A stretch of 64,000 bases of DNA from Shewanella acanthi (GTDB taxonomy: Bacteria > Pseudomonadota > Gammaproteobacteria > Enterobacterales > Shewanellaceae): positions 1,674,001 to 1,738,000 of the forward strand of contig NZ_CP080413.1 in assembly GCF_019457475.1 (NCBI RefSeq), read 5' to 3'. Within the stretch, counting starts at the first letter, position 1. Every line of letters begins with the position of its first letter. Made by a program: the position numbers and the translations under genes. Shown piece after piece: positions 1 through 10,463 of the stretch. A model generated the notes under the pieces. That model was not told where the DNA came from. It ran no database searches and saw nothing but the letters and a program-made list of their open reading frames with translations.

Positions 1-1
1 G

Positions 2-2221
2 ACCATTATTCTAAATACTGCCACCATTGCAGGTGCAGGGACTGTCACTGCAACAATTGACAGTGGTGAGTCGGGTAAAATTGGCTTTGTGATGAAAGGC
101 GATGGCGGTGCTGCCACGGGCGGCGCTCAAGTTAGCTTGGTTCTAACGGATTCATCTGGTACGCCCATAGACTCTATTACTTCAACAACACCTGGTGTGC
201 TAACGGCAACCGTTACTGGTTTAACCAAAGCAGCTATTGTGACCTTTGAAAGTACTATTGGTGACTTACCTGTTAAAACAGCAATCACAGATTCAAATGG
301 CAAAGCGAGTGTCACTTTATACGCGGGTAGCACGCCAGGTGCAGGTACCGCCAAGGCATCATTAAATACTGGCGAGTTTGGTGAGCAAGTTTTTGTGGTT
401 GGTGCAACTAATGTGTTGATGGGAAGTGGCACTCCTTTTGTCTCTGGTAAAGCGGATGTGAGTGCAACTACGCTGTCTGCAGGTGGTACTGCGACAGTTT
501 CAGTTGTGCTGCAGGATAGTGATGGTATTGCTTTTACCGAACCTGTTGATGTGAAGTTTTCATCTACCTGTGCTAACAAAGCAACACCTGAGGCCGTACT
601 CAGTACCCCTGTAACTGCGGTTGGCGGTCAAGCAACTAGTACCTATCTTGCTAAAGGTTGTGTGGGTGATGATAGTATTACTGTGACTGCTGATGTTGGC
701 GGAAAAACCTTATCTGCAACAGGCACAATTAAAGTATTATCAGCCAGTGCGGGGAGTATTGTGTTCCTCGACGCAACGCCTGAAAATATTGGTATTAAGG
801 GTACAGGTAGTGATGAGTCATCAACTCTACGTTTTAAAGTACTGGATACCAATGGCAACCCTGTTGCAAATAAAGCGGTCAGCTTTGTGCTAAATAATCA
901 ATCAGCAGGATTAAGTTTGACCCCTTCAAATGCGACATCCAATAATGAAGGTATCGTCCAAACAGTCGTGAATTCTGGCACAGTGGCAACTTCTGTTCGT
1001 GTGACAGCCAGTATCGATGGTACAAATCCAGTGATTTCAAGCCAGTCTAGTGTGTTGGTCGTTTCGACTGGCAAGCCTGATCAAGACAGTTTCTCATTAT
1101 CTGCCTCTGTCTTAAACGTTGAAGGTTGGCAATATGACGGTGCACAAGTGACTATCACAGCGCGCTTAGCCGATGCCTTTAACAACCCAGTACCTGATGG
1201 TACAGCGGTAGTTTTCACTGCAGAAGGTGGTTCGATTGACAGCTCATGTCAAACTCAGAATGGTGTTTGTTCTGTTGTTTGGACAAGCCAGCAACCTCGC
1301 CCAGTGGGGGTCGACAGTAATGGTCCATTATTTAATGTATCGGGTGTTCAGACTCAAGATCCACAAGCAACACTTAAGGCTGAGACTAACTTAGCAAGCC
1401 AAACTTACTATGGGAACTATTTCGGTCAGCCCTATGGCGGTCGCGTCACTATTACCGCGACGGCGATTGGTGAAGAATCATTCCCTGACTTAAACAGTAA
1501 CAACATCCTCGATACGGCAACTGAGTTCAATAGTTTCGTTGGTACCAGTACTGACTGTGGCCGTGATAATAGCGGTGATTGTTATGATATGAGTGAGGCT
1601 TTCGTTGACCACAACGAGGATGGTATCTATACGCCAAGCTATATAACGTCAACAGCTACTGATGCTTCGGGTGCCCGTGAAACCTTCACCGATTTTATCG
1701 ATCCAGTAAACCCAACGGGCCAGGGCGAGTTTAATGACGCAGATGGTGAATATAGTGGCGTGCTCTGTGATGCATCGGTATCAGGCGTGAAATGTAGTCC
1801 ACAGGCTTCTATTTCGGTTCGTCGGTCACTTGTATTAGTGATGTCGGGCAGCGATGCCTATGCAACACAGGCTGCAAATGTGGGCGTCGTCGATAATCTT
1901 GCTGGTAATGGTCAGATTGATATTGCCATCAAAGGCACAGCTTCAGTGCAATTTACGATTTCTGATGTGAATAACCAACAGATGCCTGCGGGTACAGTCG
2001 TGAGCTTTAAAGCAACCGGTGCGACTGTGACAAGTTCTGCAAGTTATACTTGGCCTAGCACGAACTATAATGGTGGTCGTCAGTTTGTGGTCAGCTTAAA
2101 AGGCGGCGATCAAGCAGATTCGGGTAACTTTATTGTAACCGTCACAACCCCTGGTATCAGCGGTTCAGGTATTGAAGGCACGACGACTGAAGTACTGAAT
2201 ATTCCGATTGTGGTGCAATAA
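2..2221 (+). CDS. Bacterial Ig-like (Big_1) repeat surface protein, 3' part only
   Basis: The reading frame is open from the left edge, so the N-terminus, with any signal peptide or lipobox, lies outside the window. About 739 codons are visible. The protein is built of consecutive beta-rich modules of roughly 90-100 residues, rich in Thr, Ser, Val, Gly and Ala, with the recurring pattern of invasin/intimin Big_1 domains (for example VLDTNGNPVANKAVSF and LADAFNNPVPDGTAVVF). Near the C-terminus an Asp/Asn/Glu-rich insert (DHNEDGIYTP, DLNSNNILD) and several Cys pairs suggest metal binding and disulphides, as expected outside the cytoplasm. There is no C-terminal LPXTG, autotransporter barrel or membrane helix. 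It is probably an exported adhesin-like or envelope protein; the exact role is unknown. A terminator shared with convergent astB follows. Confidence 0.8.
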   Translation, partial: TIILNTATIAGAGTVTATIDSGESGKIGFVMKGDGGAATGGAQVSLVLTDSSGTPIDSITSTTPGVLTATVTGLTKAAIVTFESTIGDLPVKTAITDSNGKASVTLYAGSTPGAGTAKASLNTGEFGEQVFVVGATNVLMGSGTPFVSGKADVSATTLSAGGTATVSVVLQDSDGIAFTEPVDVKFSSTCANKATPEAVLSTPVTAVGGQATSTYLAKGCVGDDSITVTADVGGKTLSATGTIKVLSASAGSIVFLDATPENIGIKGTGSDESSTLRFKVLDTNGNPVANKAVSFVLNNQSAGLSLTPSNATSNNEGIVQTVVNSGTVATSVRVTASIDGTNPVISSQSSVLVVSTGKPDQDSFSLSASVLNVEGWQYDGAQVTITARLADAFNNPVPDGTAVVFTAEGGSIDSSCQTQNGVCSVVWTSQQPRPVGVDSNGPLFNVSGVQTQDPQATLKAETNLASQTYYGNYFGQPYGGRVTITATAIGEESFPDLNSNNILDTATEFNSFVGTSTDCGRDNSGDCYDMSEAFVDHNEDGIYTPSYITSTATDASGARETFTDFIDPVNPTGQGEFNDADGEYSGVLCDASVSGVKCSPQASISVRRSLVLVMSGSDAYATQAANVGVVDNLAGNGQIDIAIKGTASVQFTISDVNNQQMPAGTVVSFKATGATVTSSASYTWPSTNYNGGRQFVVSLKGGDQADSGNFIVTVTTPGISGSGIEGTTTEVLNIPIVVQ

Positions 2222-2244
2222 ACTTAAATCGAATTCAGTTAATT

Positions 2245-2272
2245 AAAAAAGGTGCCATTCGGCACCTTTTTA
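2245..2272. terminator. Bidirectional intrinsic terminator between the Ig-like gene and astB
   Basis: The 6-bp stem GGTGCC/GGCACC has an ATTC loop, an A-run on its left and a T-run on its right. It can therefore end transcription from both convergent genes. Confidence 0.85.
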
Positions 2273-2302
2273 TTGGATTCATTAATTCGGCAATTACTTT
2301 AT

Positions 2303-3637
2303 TCAGCGCTGAAATTGATAAACACTGCCTAATTTCATGATTTGGCTGAGTTCATCGAGCGCGGTGCGAGACTCAATAATTAATTGTGGGTCGGCCAAAT
2401 CCTGGGTCGATAATCTGTCGCGGTAATGTTTATCTACCCAGATATTTAAGCGATTAAATAGCGCATCGGTTAATAGTGTGTGTTGATTTACTGCGGCAAG
2501 TTCATCTTGATTCATGGCCACGCGAAGACGTAAACAAGCAGGGCCGCCACCGTTTTGCATACTTTGTTTAACGTCAAAATACTTCACCTGTTTAATTGGT
2601 GTGTTTAAGGTTAACAGCTCATTTAAATAGGCATTAACGGCAGGATTTTCTTGACAATCCGTCGGTGCAATAATCGCCATATCCCCAGAAGGTAGCGTCA
2701 CGATTTGGGTATTAAAGAGATAACTTTTAACCGCATCATTTATAGACACTTGAGCCGTTGGGACTTCAATAAAATATAATTCACTATCAAGCTTACGTCT
2801 GATTTCATCTAGTTTGTTGTTGGTATTTAAAAATGCTTGCTCATGGTAAAAGAGCACATTTTGATTACCAACAGCGATAACATCATTATGAAAAACCCCT
2901 TGGTCAATTACTTCGGGATTTTGCTGGATGAATACACAGTTTTCATCATCTAATTGATGCAGGCGAGCCACTGCCATAGAGGCTTCTAAGGTTTGCCTTG
3001 CAGGGTACTTTTTAGGCTTTAGTGCATTTGGATTCGTGGCTTCTTGGCCATAAACAAAGAGTTCAACCCCCGCATGGCCATATTCCTTACAGAGACGAGT
3101 ATGGTTAGCTGCGCCCTCATCGCCGAAGCTATTATGCTCAGGTAAGTGGTTATGATGATGAAAGTAGTGGGGATCATTGAAAGTTGCTGTTAAGATGCGC
3201 CCCGTCGTTATCGGCTCGATGCTGCGGTGTAACTTATCGACTAGGTTAGCCGGGGTGAAATGCAACTTGCCATCACGGGTGTCGGCGCTGGGCGAAACAG
3301 TTGCCGCATTTGCCGTCCACATACTGGATGCACTGCAGCAAGCATTGAGCAGCGCTGGTGTTTTTAACGCTGCCTGCTGCAGCACATTGGCATCTGTGCC
3401 TGAAAAACCAATACGGCGTAATGTATAAAGATCGGGCCGTTCCTGTGGTGCTAGTATGCCCTGAATGAGACCTAAATCGGCTAGTGCCTTGGCCTTTTGT
3501 AGTCCTTGTTTTGCAGCCGCTTTGGGGTTTGATATCAGTGCGGCATTGTTTTGTGAGGCCACATTACCAAAGGATAATCCAGCATAATTATGGGTTGGCC
3601 CAACAAGTCCATCGAAATTCGCTTCAAAATGCTTCAT
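2303..3637 (-). CDS. astB: N-succinylarginine dihydrolase
   Basis: AstB hydrolyses N2-succinylarginine to succinylornithine, CO2 and ammonia, the second step of the ammonia-producing AST pathway of arginine catabolism, in the cytosol. The 444-residue length is normal. It starts [20 protein letters not shown], the family signature. The expected catalytic residues are visible: Glu174 (GDEGAANHT), His250 (GVFHND) and Cys368 (GGGPACLR), matching the Glu/His/Cys set known for the E. coli enzyme. An AAGGA motif precedes the ATG. In E. coli astB lies inside astCADBE; here it stands alone between an Ig-like protein and topA with no other ast gene in view, so the pathway genes must be scattered. I could not identify a convincing ArgR box upstream. 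Confidence 0.95.
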   Translation of the reverse strand: MKHFEANFDGLVGPTHNYAGLSFGNVASQNNAALISNPKAAAKQGLQKAKALADLGLIQGILAPQERPDLYTLRRIGFSGTDANVLQQAALKTPALLNACCSASSMWTANAATVSPSADTRDGKLHFTPANLVDKLHRSIEPITTGRILTATFNDPHYFHHHNHLPEHNSFGDEGAANHTRLCKEYGHAGVELFVYGQEATNPNALKPKKYPARQTLEASMAVARLHQLDDENCVFIQQNPEVIDQGVFHNDVIAVGNQNVLFYHEQAFLNTNNKLDEIRRKLDSELYFIEVPTAQVSINDAVKSYLFNTQIVTLPSGDMAIIAPTDCQENPAVNAYLNELLTLNTPIKQVKYFDVKQSMQNGGGPACLRLRVAMNQDELAAVNQHTLLTDALFNRLNIWVDKHYRDRLSTQDLADPQLIIESRTALDELSQIMKLGSVYQFQR

Positions 3638-3969
3638 TGCATATCCTTGTGAAAGGGAAGGTGATTATTTGCTCAAATACGCCTTTGAAGGGACTCAGTA
3701 TACAGACGGTTTTTAAGCGCACAAGCGACCGATTTTGTGCTTTAAGCGACTTTTTCGTCAGAAATGCATAACTATTTCTTGCTTGCTGGCAAATAATGAA
3801 ATATTAGTTTTTAATAACGCAATATTATTTTTTTACATTTTTTCAACTTTGTATGAAAAGTGACTCGCTGGTACATATAAAAGAGGGATTAGCTTGAAAG
3901 TCTTAATGCAACCCTCTATATATGGAGCCAATTTCCACCTTTTTGAGATTTTTTGGCGCAAATCAAACT
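3638..3969. other. Divergent astB-topA intergenic region
   Basis: This 332-nt AT-rich gap carries the astB upstream region and the topA promoter (see 3894-3922). I see no RNA gene and no credible small ORF. The ORF that begins at 3484 antisense to astB and runs into this gap has no coding character. Confidence 0.7.
3894..3922 (+). promoter_or_regulatory. Predicted sigma-70 promoter of topA
   Basis: TTGAAA (3894-3899) is separated by 17 nt from TATATA (3917-3922). A start site near 3929 leaves a leader of about 40 nt before the ATG at 3970. It also rules against the upstream in-frame ATG at 3922, which would lie inside the -10 element. Confidence 0.7.
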
Positions 3970-6609
3970 ATGGGTAAATCGCTAGTTATTGTCGAATCAC
4001 CGGCCAAAGCTAAGACTATTAATAAATATCTTGGCAAAGAATTCATCGTTAAATCGAGCGTGGGTCATATCCGTGACTTACCCACATCTTCATCATCCGA
4101 AGGCAATGAGAAAGTTAAATCCGCCGCTGAAGTGAAAAAGATGTCGCCTGAAGAAAAGGCTCGCTATAAAAAGGTGAAGGATCAGCAAGCGCTGGTGTCG
4201 CGTATGGGCGTGAATCCTGAAAAGGATTGGGCGGCAAAATATCAAATTCTTCCAGGTAAAGAAAAGGTGGTCAAAGAGCTACAAGCCCTAGCTGATTCCG
4301 CTGATCAAATTTACCTTGCAACGGACTTGGATCGTGAAGGGGAAGCTATCGCCTGGCATTTGCAGGAGGTGATAGGTGGCGATCCTTCACGGTATCAGCG
4401 TGTAGTCTTTAACGAAATTACCAAATCCGCGATTCAAGACGCCTTTAGTAAGCCTTCATCACTCGACACTAATATGGTCAATGCACAGCAGGCGCGTCGT
4501 TTTCTTGATCGCGTGGTTGGCTTTATGGTGTCGCCACTATTGTGGAAAAAGGTTGCCCGTGGTTTATCGGCTGGCCGTGTGCAATCGGTTGCGGTGCGTT
4601 TAGTGGTTGAGCGTGAAGGCGAAATTAAAGCCTTCGTTCCAGAAGAATTTTGGGATGTTCACGCCGATTTAAATACTCCAGCAGGCCAAGCTCTGCGAAT
4701 GGAAGTGGTAAAGCAAGGTGACAAAGCCTTTGAGCCTATCAATGAGCAGCAAGCGTTAGCGGCGGTGCAATCATTATCTTCGGCAAGCTTTAAGGTTCTA
4801 GCCCGTGAAGATAAAGCCACCCAAAGTAAACCATCTGCCCCTTTCATTACCTCAACCCTGCAGCAGGCGGCCAGTACCCGTTTAGGTTTTGGGGTCAAGA
4901 AAACCATGATGATGGCTCAGCGTTTATATGAAGCTGGACATATCACCTATATGCGTACTGACTCGACTAACCTGAGCCAAGAAGCGCTGGATAGTGTTCG
5001 CGACATGATTGGAAAGGAATACGGCGCCAAGTATTTACCCGCAGAGCCGATTCGTTATGGTTCTAAAGAAGGCGCACAAGAGGCCCACGAAGCGATTCGA
5101 CCATCAAATGTATTAGTTGAAGCTGCGGCATTATCCGATATGGAACGAGATGCACAGCGCTTATATGAACTGATTTGGCGCCAGTTTGTATCTTGTCAGA
5201 TGACACCTGCCCAATACGATGCCACCAAGTTAACGGTCAAAGCCGGTGATTATGAACTCAAAGCAACCGGTCGTACCTTAAGATTTGACGGTTGGACACG
5301 TGTTCAAACGGCAATTAAGAAGAAAAATGAAGAAGATAACACCCTACCTGTTGTTAACGAAGGTGATGAGTTATCGCTCATCGAATTAGATCCTAAGCAG
5401 CATTTTACGAAGCCACCGGCACGTTATAGCGAAGCGTCATTGGTGAAAGAATTAGAGAAGCGTGGTATCGGTCGTCCATCAACGTACGCCACTATTATCT
5501 CGACCATCCAGGAACGTGGTTACGTCAGAGTTGAGAACCGTCGTTTTTACGCTGAGAAAATGGGTGAAATCGTGAGTGAGCGTTTGGTTGGCAGTTTTGC
5601 TGAGCTGATGAGCTATGATTTTACTGCAAGTATGGAGCAGACACTAGACGATGTTGCCAACGGTCAGCTCGACTGGAAAAAAGTACTCGACGGTTTCTAT
5701 AGCGACTTTACTAAGCAGCTCGATAAAGCCGAGCTAGCGCCCGAAGAGGGCGGTATGCGTTTAAACCAAATGGTAATGACGAATATCAAATGTCCAACCT
5801 GCGGTCGTCCAATGGGGATTAGAACCGGTACTACCGGCGTGTTCTTAGGTTGCTCAGGCTACGAATTACCGCCTAAAGAGCGCTGTAAAACTACGATGAA
5901 TCTCACGCCAGGCATTGAAGCCATCAGTGACAGTGAAGATGCTGAAACTGAAGCCCTGCGTGCAAAACACCGCTGTGGTATTTGCGGTACTGCGATGGAC
6001 AGCTACTTAATCGATGAGAAACGTAAGCTGCACGTTTGTGGTAATAACCCGATTTGTGAAGGCTACGAAGTCGAGGAAGGGCAGTTTAAGATCAAAGGGT
6101 ATGAAGGTCCATTGATTGAGTGTGACCGCTGTGGTCACGATATGGAGCTCAAAAACGGTCGCTTTGGCAAGTACTTTGGGTGTACGAACACTGAATGTAA
6201 AAATACCCGTAAGCTGTTGAAAAACGGTGAAGCAGCACCACCAAAAGAAGACCCTATCTACTTGCCTGAACTTAAATGTAGCAAGTCCGATGCACATTTT
6301 GTATTGCGTGACGGTGCGGCTGGGATTTTCTTAGCAGCAAGTACCTTCCCTAAATCCCGTGAAACTCGGGCACCATTAGTGGAAGAGTTAGTGAAATACC
6401 GTGAGCTTTTGTGGCCTAAATACCAGTATCTAGCCGATGCGCCCGTCTCTGACGATGAAGGTAATAAGGCGGCGGTGAAATTTAGCCGTAAGACCAAAGA
6501 GCAATACGTTGCGACCGAAATTGATGGTAAAGCGACAGGTTGGACAGCGCATTATGTGAATGGCAAGTGGGTGAGTGAATCCTCTGCTAAAAAAGCGAAA
6601 AAGGCTTAA
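3970..6609 (+). CDS. topA: DNA topoisomerase I (type IA)
   Basis: The enzyme relaxes negative supercoils through a transient 5'-phosphotyrosine link. I start it at [15 protein letters not shown] because the family begins there; an in-frame ATG 48 nt upstream overlaps the predicted -10. The resulting 879 residues are close to E. coli TopA (865). The TOPRIM domain shows Glu9 and the acidic triad DLDREGEA (Asp119, Asp121, Glu123); the active-site Tyr327 lies in [10 protein letters not shown]. Three C-terminal Cys4 zinc ribbons are visible: Cys608/611/628/639, Cys669/672/690/696 and Cys718/721/738/743, followed by a further ribbon-like region without a Cys quartet and a Lys-rich tail. An insertion near residues 40-80 carries many Lys and Glu. 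It appears monocistronic. Confidence 0.98.
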   Translation: MGKSLVIVESPAKAKTINKYLGKEFIVKSSVGHIRDLPTSSSSEGNEKVKSAAEVKKMSPEEKARYKKVKDQQALVSRMGVNPEKDWAAKYQILPGKEKVVKELQALADSADQIYLATDLDREGEAIAWHLQEVIGGDPSRYQRVVFNEITKSAIQDAFSKPSSLDTNMVNAQQARRFLDRVVGFMVSPLLWKKVARGLSAGRVQSVAVRLVVEREGEIKAFVPEEFWDVHADLNTPAGQALRMEVVKQGDKAFEPINEQQALAAVQSLSSASFKVLAREDKATQSKPSAPFITSTLQQAASTRLGFGVKKTMMMAQRLYEAGHITYMRTDSTNLSQEALDSVRDMIGKEYGAKYLPAEPIRYGSKEGAQEAHEAIRPSNVLVEAAALSDMERDAQRLYELIWRQFVSCQMTPAQYDATKLTVKAGDYELKATGRTLRFDGWTRVQTAIKKKNEEDNTLPVVNEGDELSLIELDPKQHFTKPPARYSEASLVKELEKRGIGRPSTYATIISTIQERGYVRVENRRFYAEKMGEIVSERLVGSFAELMSYDFTASMEQTLDDVANGQLDWKKVLDGFYSDFTKQLDKAELAPEEGGMRLNQMVMTNIKCPTCGRPMGIRTGTTGVFLGCSGYELPPKERCKTTMNLTPGIEAISDSEDAETEALRAKHRCGICGTAMDSYLIDEKRKLHVCGNNPICEGYEVEEGQFKIKGYEGPLIECDRCGHDMELKNGRFGKYFGCTNTECKNTRKLLKNGEAAPPKEDPIYLPELKCSKSDAHFVLRDGAAGIFLAASTFPKSRETRAPLVEELVKYRELLWPKYQYLADAPVSDDEGNKAAVKFSRKTKEQYVATEIDGKATGWTAHYVNGKWVSESSAKKAKKA

Positions 6610-6674
6610 TCGCTAATCCGTTTTAGTCCGTCAAATTGCTTTAAAAACGGACGTATTCAGTCAAAATCTGATGA

Positions 6675-6706
6675 GTGCATATTCATTTTATGGATATGCA
6701 CTTTTT
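6675..6706 (+). terminator. topA terminator
   Basis: An 8-bp perfect stem GTGCATAT/ATATGCAC is followed directly by TTTTT. Confidence 0.75.
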
Positions 6707-6862
6707 GTTTGAGTCCTGTAACTGTCAAGCGACATTAAATCAGTACGGTGTTTAATCGTGTCAGTTTTTAGTGAATAGGGTTTCTTTAAAACAGACAAGT
6801 TGTTTGCTACTGCGCTTAAGGCGAAAGCACGTCACTTTTATAAGCTCGCCTCTTAAGGCAAC

Positions 6863-6891
6863 AAAAAGCCCAGTCGATGACTGGGCTTTTT
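6863..6891. terminator. Bidirectional terminator upstream of 6929
   Basis: The stem AGCCCAGTC/GACTGGGCT-type hairpin has an A-run on one side and a T-run on the other. It mainly serves the minus-strand gene that ends at 6929. Confidence 0.85.
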
Positions 6892-6928
6892 GATATTGTT
6901 TATAGCAAAATAAGCTAAAGCAGTGATA

Positions 6929-7708
6929 TCACCATTTCTTCTTCGGTTGAAACAGCATATCGATATCATCTTCTTCATTTTTAAGTTTCTGCCCACTTGG
7001 GGCTGACATTTTTTGCGCGCCCATAATCTCATCTAACAGTAATTTAGCCTCATCAACTTTACGGGCAATAAAGGGATCATTTGGGGTTTGTGCTTTGATT
7101 GCATGCAGGGTTGAGAGGGCCTTAGTTACCATTTGCTTGGAAGAGCCGTATTGCTTCATAAAACTAGCAGCGCGTGCGCGTGAGAGCATGGATTCAACGT
7201 TAATTCGCAGTTGAAGGTTATCGACGCGGCCTTCTTCTTGGCTAAAGACATTCGGGTCGACTTTCCCTTTATTGTGCTCGGCCCTCAGTATGGCTTTTAA
7301 TTTTTTTAGCATTTGTACTAGGGCTAAAATTTGCTTGTCATTATCTGGCAGTTTGAAGCTTTCAATAGCGGGAATTTGTGCCGCCGAATTTTGCAAACTG
7401 GCAATTTGGTTTTTTAAATCCGCAAGGCGACGCTGATAGTCTGTTTTTTGTTGGCTCGAACTCAAGGTTGTTGCGATTTCGAGGGCATCTTGAACGCGGC
7501 GGTACAGAATCATCATGATATGACTACTGCAGGGGATCATACCGGTATTTGATAATACCGTCTCAGTCTCATCAATAATGGCCCGTTGACGGGCTAACTC
7601 AATCCGACGTTCAGCCTCTGCACGTTCTTTCTGTTGCTGAATAACGTTAATTCCGATAACAAGCAGTAAAAGTGCACCGATGAGGATCAGAACTAGGGTG
7701 AATGTCAT
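6929..7708 (-). CDS. Membrane-anchored coiled-coil protein, unknown function
   Basis: I do not recognise a named family. The 259-residue protein starts with one strongly hydrophobic helix (residues about 2-24, LVLILIGALLLLVIGINV), then a charged Lys/Glu/Arg-rich region with heptad-like spacing (QQQKERAEAERRIELARQ), so it should be a single-pass inner-membrane protein with a cytoplasmic or periplasmic coiled coil. There are few Cys (one in MIPCSSH). A GGAA ribosome-binding site lies five bases before the ATG. It is transcribed divergently from cysB, but nothing ties it to sulfur metabolism. Its conserved synteny in Shewanella is an inference from memory. Confidence 0.75.
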   Translation of the reverse strand: MTFTLVLILIGALLLLVIGINVIQQQKERAEAERRIELARQRAIIDETETVLSNTGMIPCSSHIMMILYRRVQDALEIATTLSSSQQKTDYQRRLADLKNQIASLQNSAAQIPAIESFKLPDNDKQILALVQMLKKLKAILRAEHNKGKVDPNVFSQEEGRVDNLQLRINVESMLSRARAASFMKQYGSSKQMVTKALSTLHAIKAQTPNDPFIARKVDEAKLLLDEIMGAQKMSAPSGQKLKNEEDDIDMLFQPKKKW

Positions 7709-7878
7709 AGCTATTCCATTATTTGTCGAATTGAGCTAATGCTACAATAAATCAATAAACTAGCATAGTTATCTTAGTTTAGCTTGTTGCGTCTGTCGTA
7801 TGAAAGTTTTTGCGTTTAGCCTATATTCCTGTTTGCTTTAGTTTTTACAATGTACTATAACGATTGATTATAGATGAG

Positions 7879-7920
7879 GCTGAGTAATGCTTTTTACTGA
7901 TGGGTATTCAGCGTTTTTTT
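7879..7920 (+). promoter_or_regulatory. Possible leader hairpin with T-run before cysB
   Basis: GCTGAGTA (7879-7886) can pair imperfectly with TATTCAGC (7905-7912), and seven T residues follow immediately before the cysB ribosome-binding site. It resembles a weak attenuator, but the stem is short and this may be chance. Confidence 0.3.
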
Positions 7921-7922
7921 GA

Positions 7923-8909
<987 letters not shown>

Positions 8910-8926
8910 TGCTGTTTTTAAGTTAA

Positions 8927-8967
8927 TAAAATGCCGCTCAATATTTAAAATGTTGAGCGGCTTTTTA
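8927..8967. terminator. Terminator between cysB and the response regulator
   Basis: The 9-bp stem GCCGCTCAA/TTGAGCGGC is followed by TTTTTA on the plus strand and by an ATTTTATT stretch on the minus strand. Confidence 0.85.
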
Positions 8968-9004
8968 TTGGATTTAGCCTTGGTTAAAGTCAGAATTCAC
9001 AGAT

Positions 9005-9667
9005 TCAATTCAAATCCACTTTTTCCATTTCAAGCTGACCTAGGGCGATCACCGCTTGGGTGCGGTTTCGGACGCCGAGTTTTCGAAAAATTGCGGTGGC
9101 ATGGGCTTTAATGGTCGCCTCAGACACACCGAGATCATAGGCAATTTGTTTATTCAGTAAACCTTCGGCAAACATTTGCAGTACTTTATATTGTTGCGGC
9201 GTGAGATCCGAGAGTTTAGTCGCCATCTTATCGGTATCATCATCTTCAATAGGCACAATTTCAGCCCCTGCAGGCAGCCATATATCCCCAAACAATACGG
9301 CGGTGAGTGCTTCTTTCAAGGTTTCCATCGAAGCAGATTTGGGAATAAAACCGCTGCCGCCGTAATGGATGGCGCGACTGATAGTGATGATATCTTCATG
9401 GGCTGAAATCACCACAACTGGGAGGTCTGGGTAGTGGGAGCGCAGGTGAATTAGGGTTGAGTAACCGTGTGATCCCGGCATTTGCAGATCTAAAAGCACC
9501 AGATCGAAACTGACATTAGGCGTATCTAGCACAGATTGCAACGCATCGGCACTGTCTGCTTCAAACCATTGGGTTTTATCGAAGGCGGTGCTAAGCGCCT
9601 GACGCAGTGCATTGCGAAACAATGGATGGTCGTCGGCAATGATGATATTGAGATTTTCTAGCTTCAT
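9005..9667 (-). CDS. Orphan NarL/LuxR-type response regulator, ErdR/CrbR-like
   Basis: This is a two-domain response regulator of 220 residues: a receiver with the acidic pair in IIIADDHPLF, the phospho-acceptor Asp in LVLLDLQMPG and the conserved Lys in GFIPKSAS, then a LuxR-type helix-turn-helix (LTPQQYKVLQMFAEGLLNKQ ... SEATIKAHATAIFRKLG). The start is taken at MKLENLNIII; the frame extends 14 codons upstream without support. No histidine kinase is nearby. From memory the whole protein closely resembles Pseudomonas ErdR and Vibrio CrbR, which respond to an unlinked MxtR/CrbS kinase and control acetyl-CoA synthetase and alcohol oxidation. A similar role in acetate metabolism is inference. 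Confidence 0.88.
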   Translation of the reverse strand: MKLENLNIIIADDHPLFRNALRQALSTAFDKTQWFEADSADALQSVLDTPNVSFDLVLLDLQMPGSHGYSTLIHLRSHYPDLPVVVISAHEDIITISRAIHYGGSGFIPKSASMETLKEALTAVLFGDIWLPAGAEIVPIEDDDTDKMATKLSDLTPQQYKVLQMFAEGLLNKQIAYDLGVSEATIKAHATAIFRKLGVRNRTQAVIALGQLEMEKVDLN

Positions 9668-9821
9668 GGCTTTTTGATTATGTTCGTGGCGCGTGAAGAT
9701 TAACCCCAATGTAACAGAAAAATCATTTAGGATCCTATTGCTTTATTCTTATTGGAGACTAATTTTTTGATATTTTTCTGTCCGTTATCGTTTGAAACAG
9801 CAAAGAAATACAGAGTGTTAA

Positions 9822-9855
9822 ATTAAAAAGCCCTCAAATCGTTGGATTTGAGGGC
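9822..9855 (-). terminator. Terminator of the thioesterase gene
   Basis: An 11-bp perfect stem, GCCCTCAAATC/GATTTGAGGGC with a GTTG loop, is followed on the minus strand by TTTTTAATT. Confidence 0.9.
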
Positions 9856-9883
9856 ATAGATTTAAACTCGAAGATAGTTAGGA

Positions 9884-10315
9884 TTATTCGCCAGTCCAAA
9901 CCTGAGTGGGTTGGCGAGCTTCATCGACGGCGACAAAAGTGAATACGCCGCGAATGGCGTGTTCACGGAGATCTTGGTACATATCCTCAACAAAAATATT
10001 CACCTCCACCTTGAGCGAAGTATTGCCTACATGGATAACTCGAGCAATCAGTTCGGCAAGGGAGCCCGCAGGAATAGGCTTTTTGAAATCGATTCGATCA
10101 GAGCTTACCGTTACTAAGGTTTTACGGCAAAAGCGGGTCGCCGCGATAAAGGCGGTTTCATCCATCCACGCTAAGGCTTCACCACCAAATAGGGTATTGT
10201 GATGGTTTGTGATGGAGGGGAAAACGGCTTTGATCACACGGGCTTCAGATTGATTAATCCGCTGCTCAATGGCATCTGAAAAAGGGGGGCGGGTCGAATC
10301 GAGAGTGTTAGACAT
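9884..10315 (-). CDS. Hotdog-fold acyl-CoA thioesterase (YciA/BFIT group)
   Basis: This 143-residue protein has a single hotdog domain of the acyl-CoA hydrolase family, which cleaves CoA thioesters to free acid and CoA. The diagnostic stretch is NTLFGGEALAWMDETAF, where GG and the following Asp are the conserved helix motif, followed by DRIDFKKPIPAGSLAELIARV. It lies between the response regulator and aroH, each with its own terminator, so it is probably monocistronic. Substrate chain length cannot be read from sequence. Confidence 0.88.
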   Translation of the reverse strand: MSNTLDSTRPPFSDAIEQRINQSEARVIKAVFPSITNHHNTLFGGEALAWMDETAFIAATRFCRKTLVTVSSDRIDFKKPIPAGSLAELIARVIHVGNTSLKVEVNIFVEDMYQDLREHAIRGVFTFVAVDEARQPTQVWTGE

Positions 10316-10419
10316 ACGGCAACCTGAGGTTATGCATTTGAAAACGCGCGATTATAGTGAGGTTTGCATTTAATTGATACAAATTGGGAGTTTAAGAGGT
10401 GTTAAAATTCTTCAAAAGT

Positions 10420-10450
10420 AAAAGGCTCCCCTAAATAGGGAAGCCTTTTA
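10420..10450 (-). terminator. aroH terminator
   Basis: The stem AAAGGCT...AGCCTTT contains an inner CCCTA/TAGGG, and the minus-strand 3' side is T-rich. Confidence 0.75.
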
Positions 10451-10463
10451 AGTAAACATCTGC

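Larger units (their letters stand above)
6610..6928. other. Convergent intergenic region after topA
   Basis: This 319-nt gap holds an imperfect GTCCGT/ACGGAC hairpin (6626-6652), the topA terminator (6675-6706) and a second terminator (6863-6891) serving the opposite gene. I see no coding sequence in it. Confidence 0.7.

Noticed and set aside
127..579. Antisense ORFs of 70-150 codons opposite the Ig-like gene and other genes
   Set aside because: They are shadows of strongly biased coding frames and have no recognisable domains or start sites.
89..2221. Direct nucleotide repeats within the Ig-like gene
   Set aside because: Similarity is at the protein-module level; I see no long exact DNA repeats of the kind that would cause phase variation.
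3922..3969. Extended topA start (16 extra residues)
   Set aside because: The upstream ATG lies within a good -10 element, and the family begins at [10 protein letters not shown].
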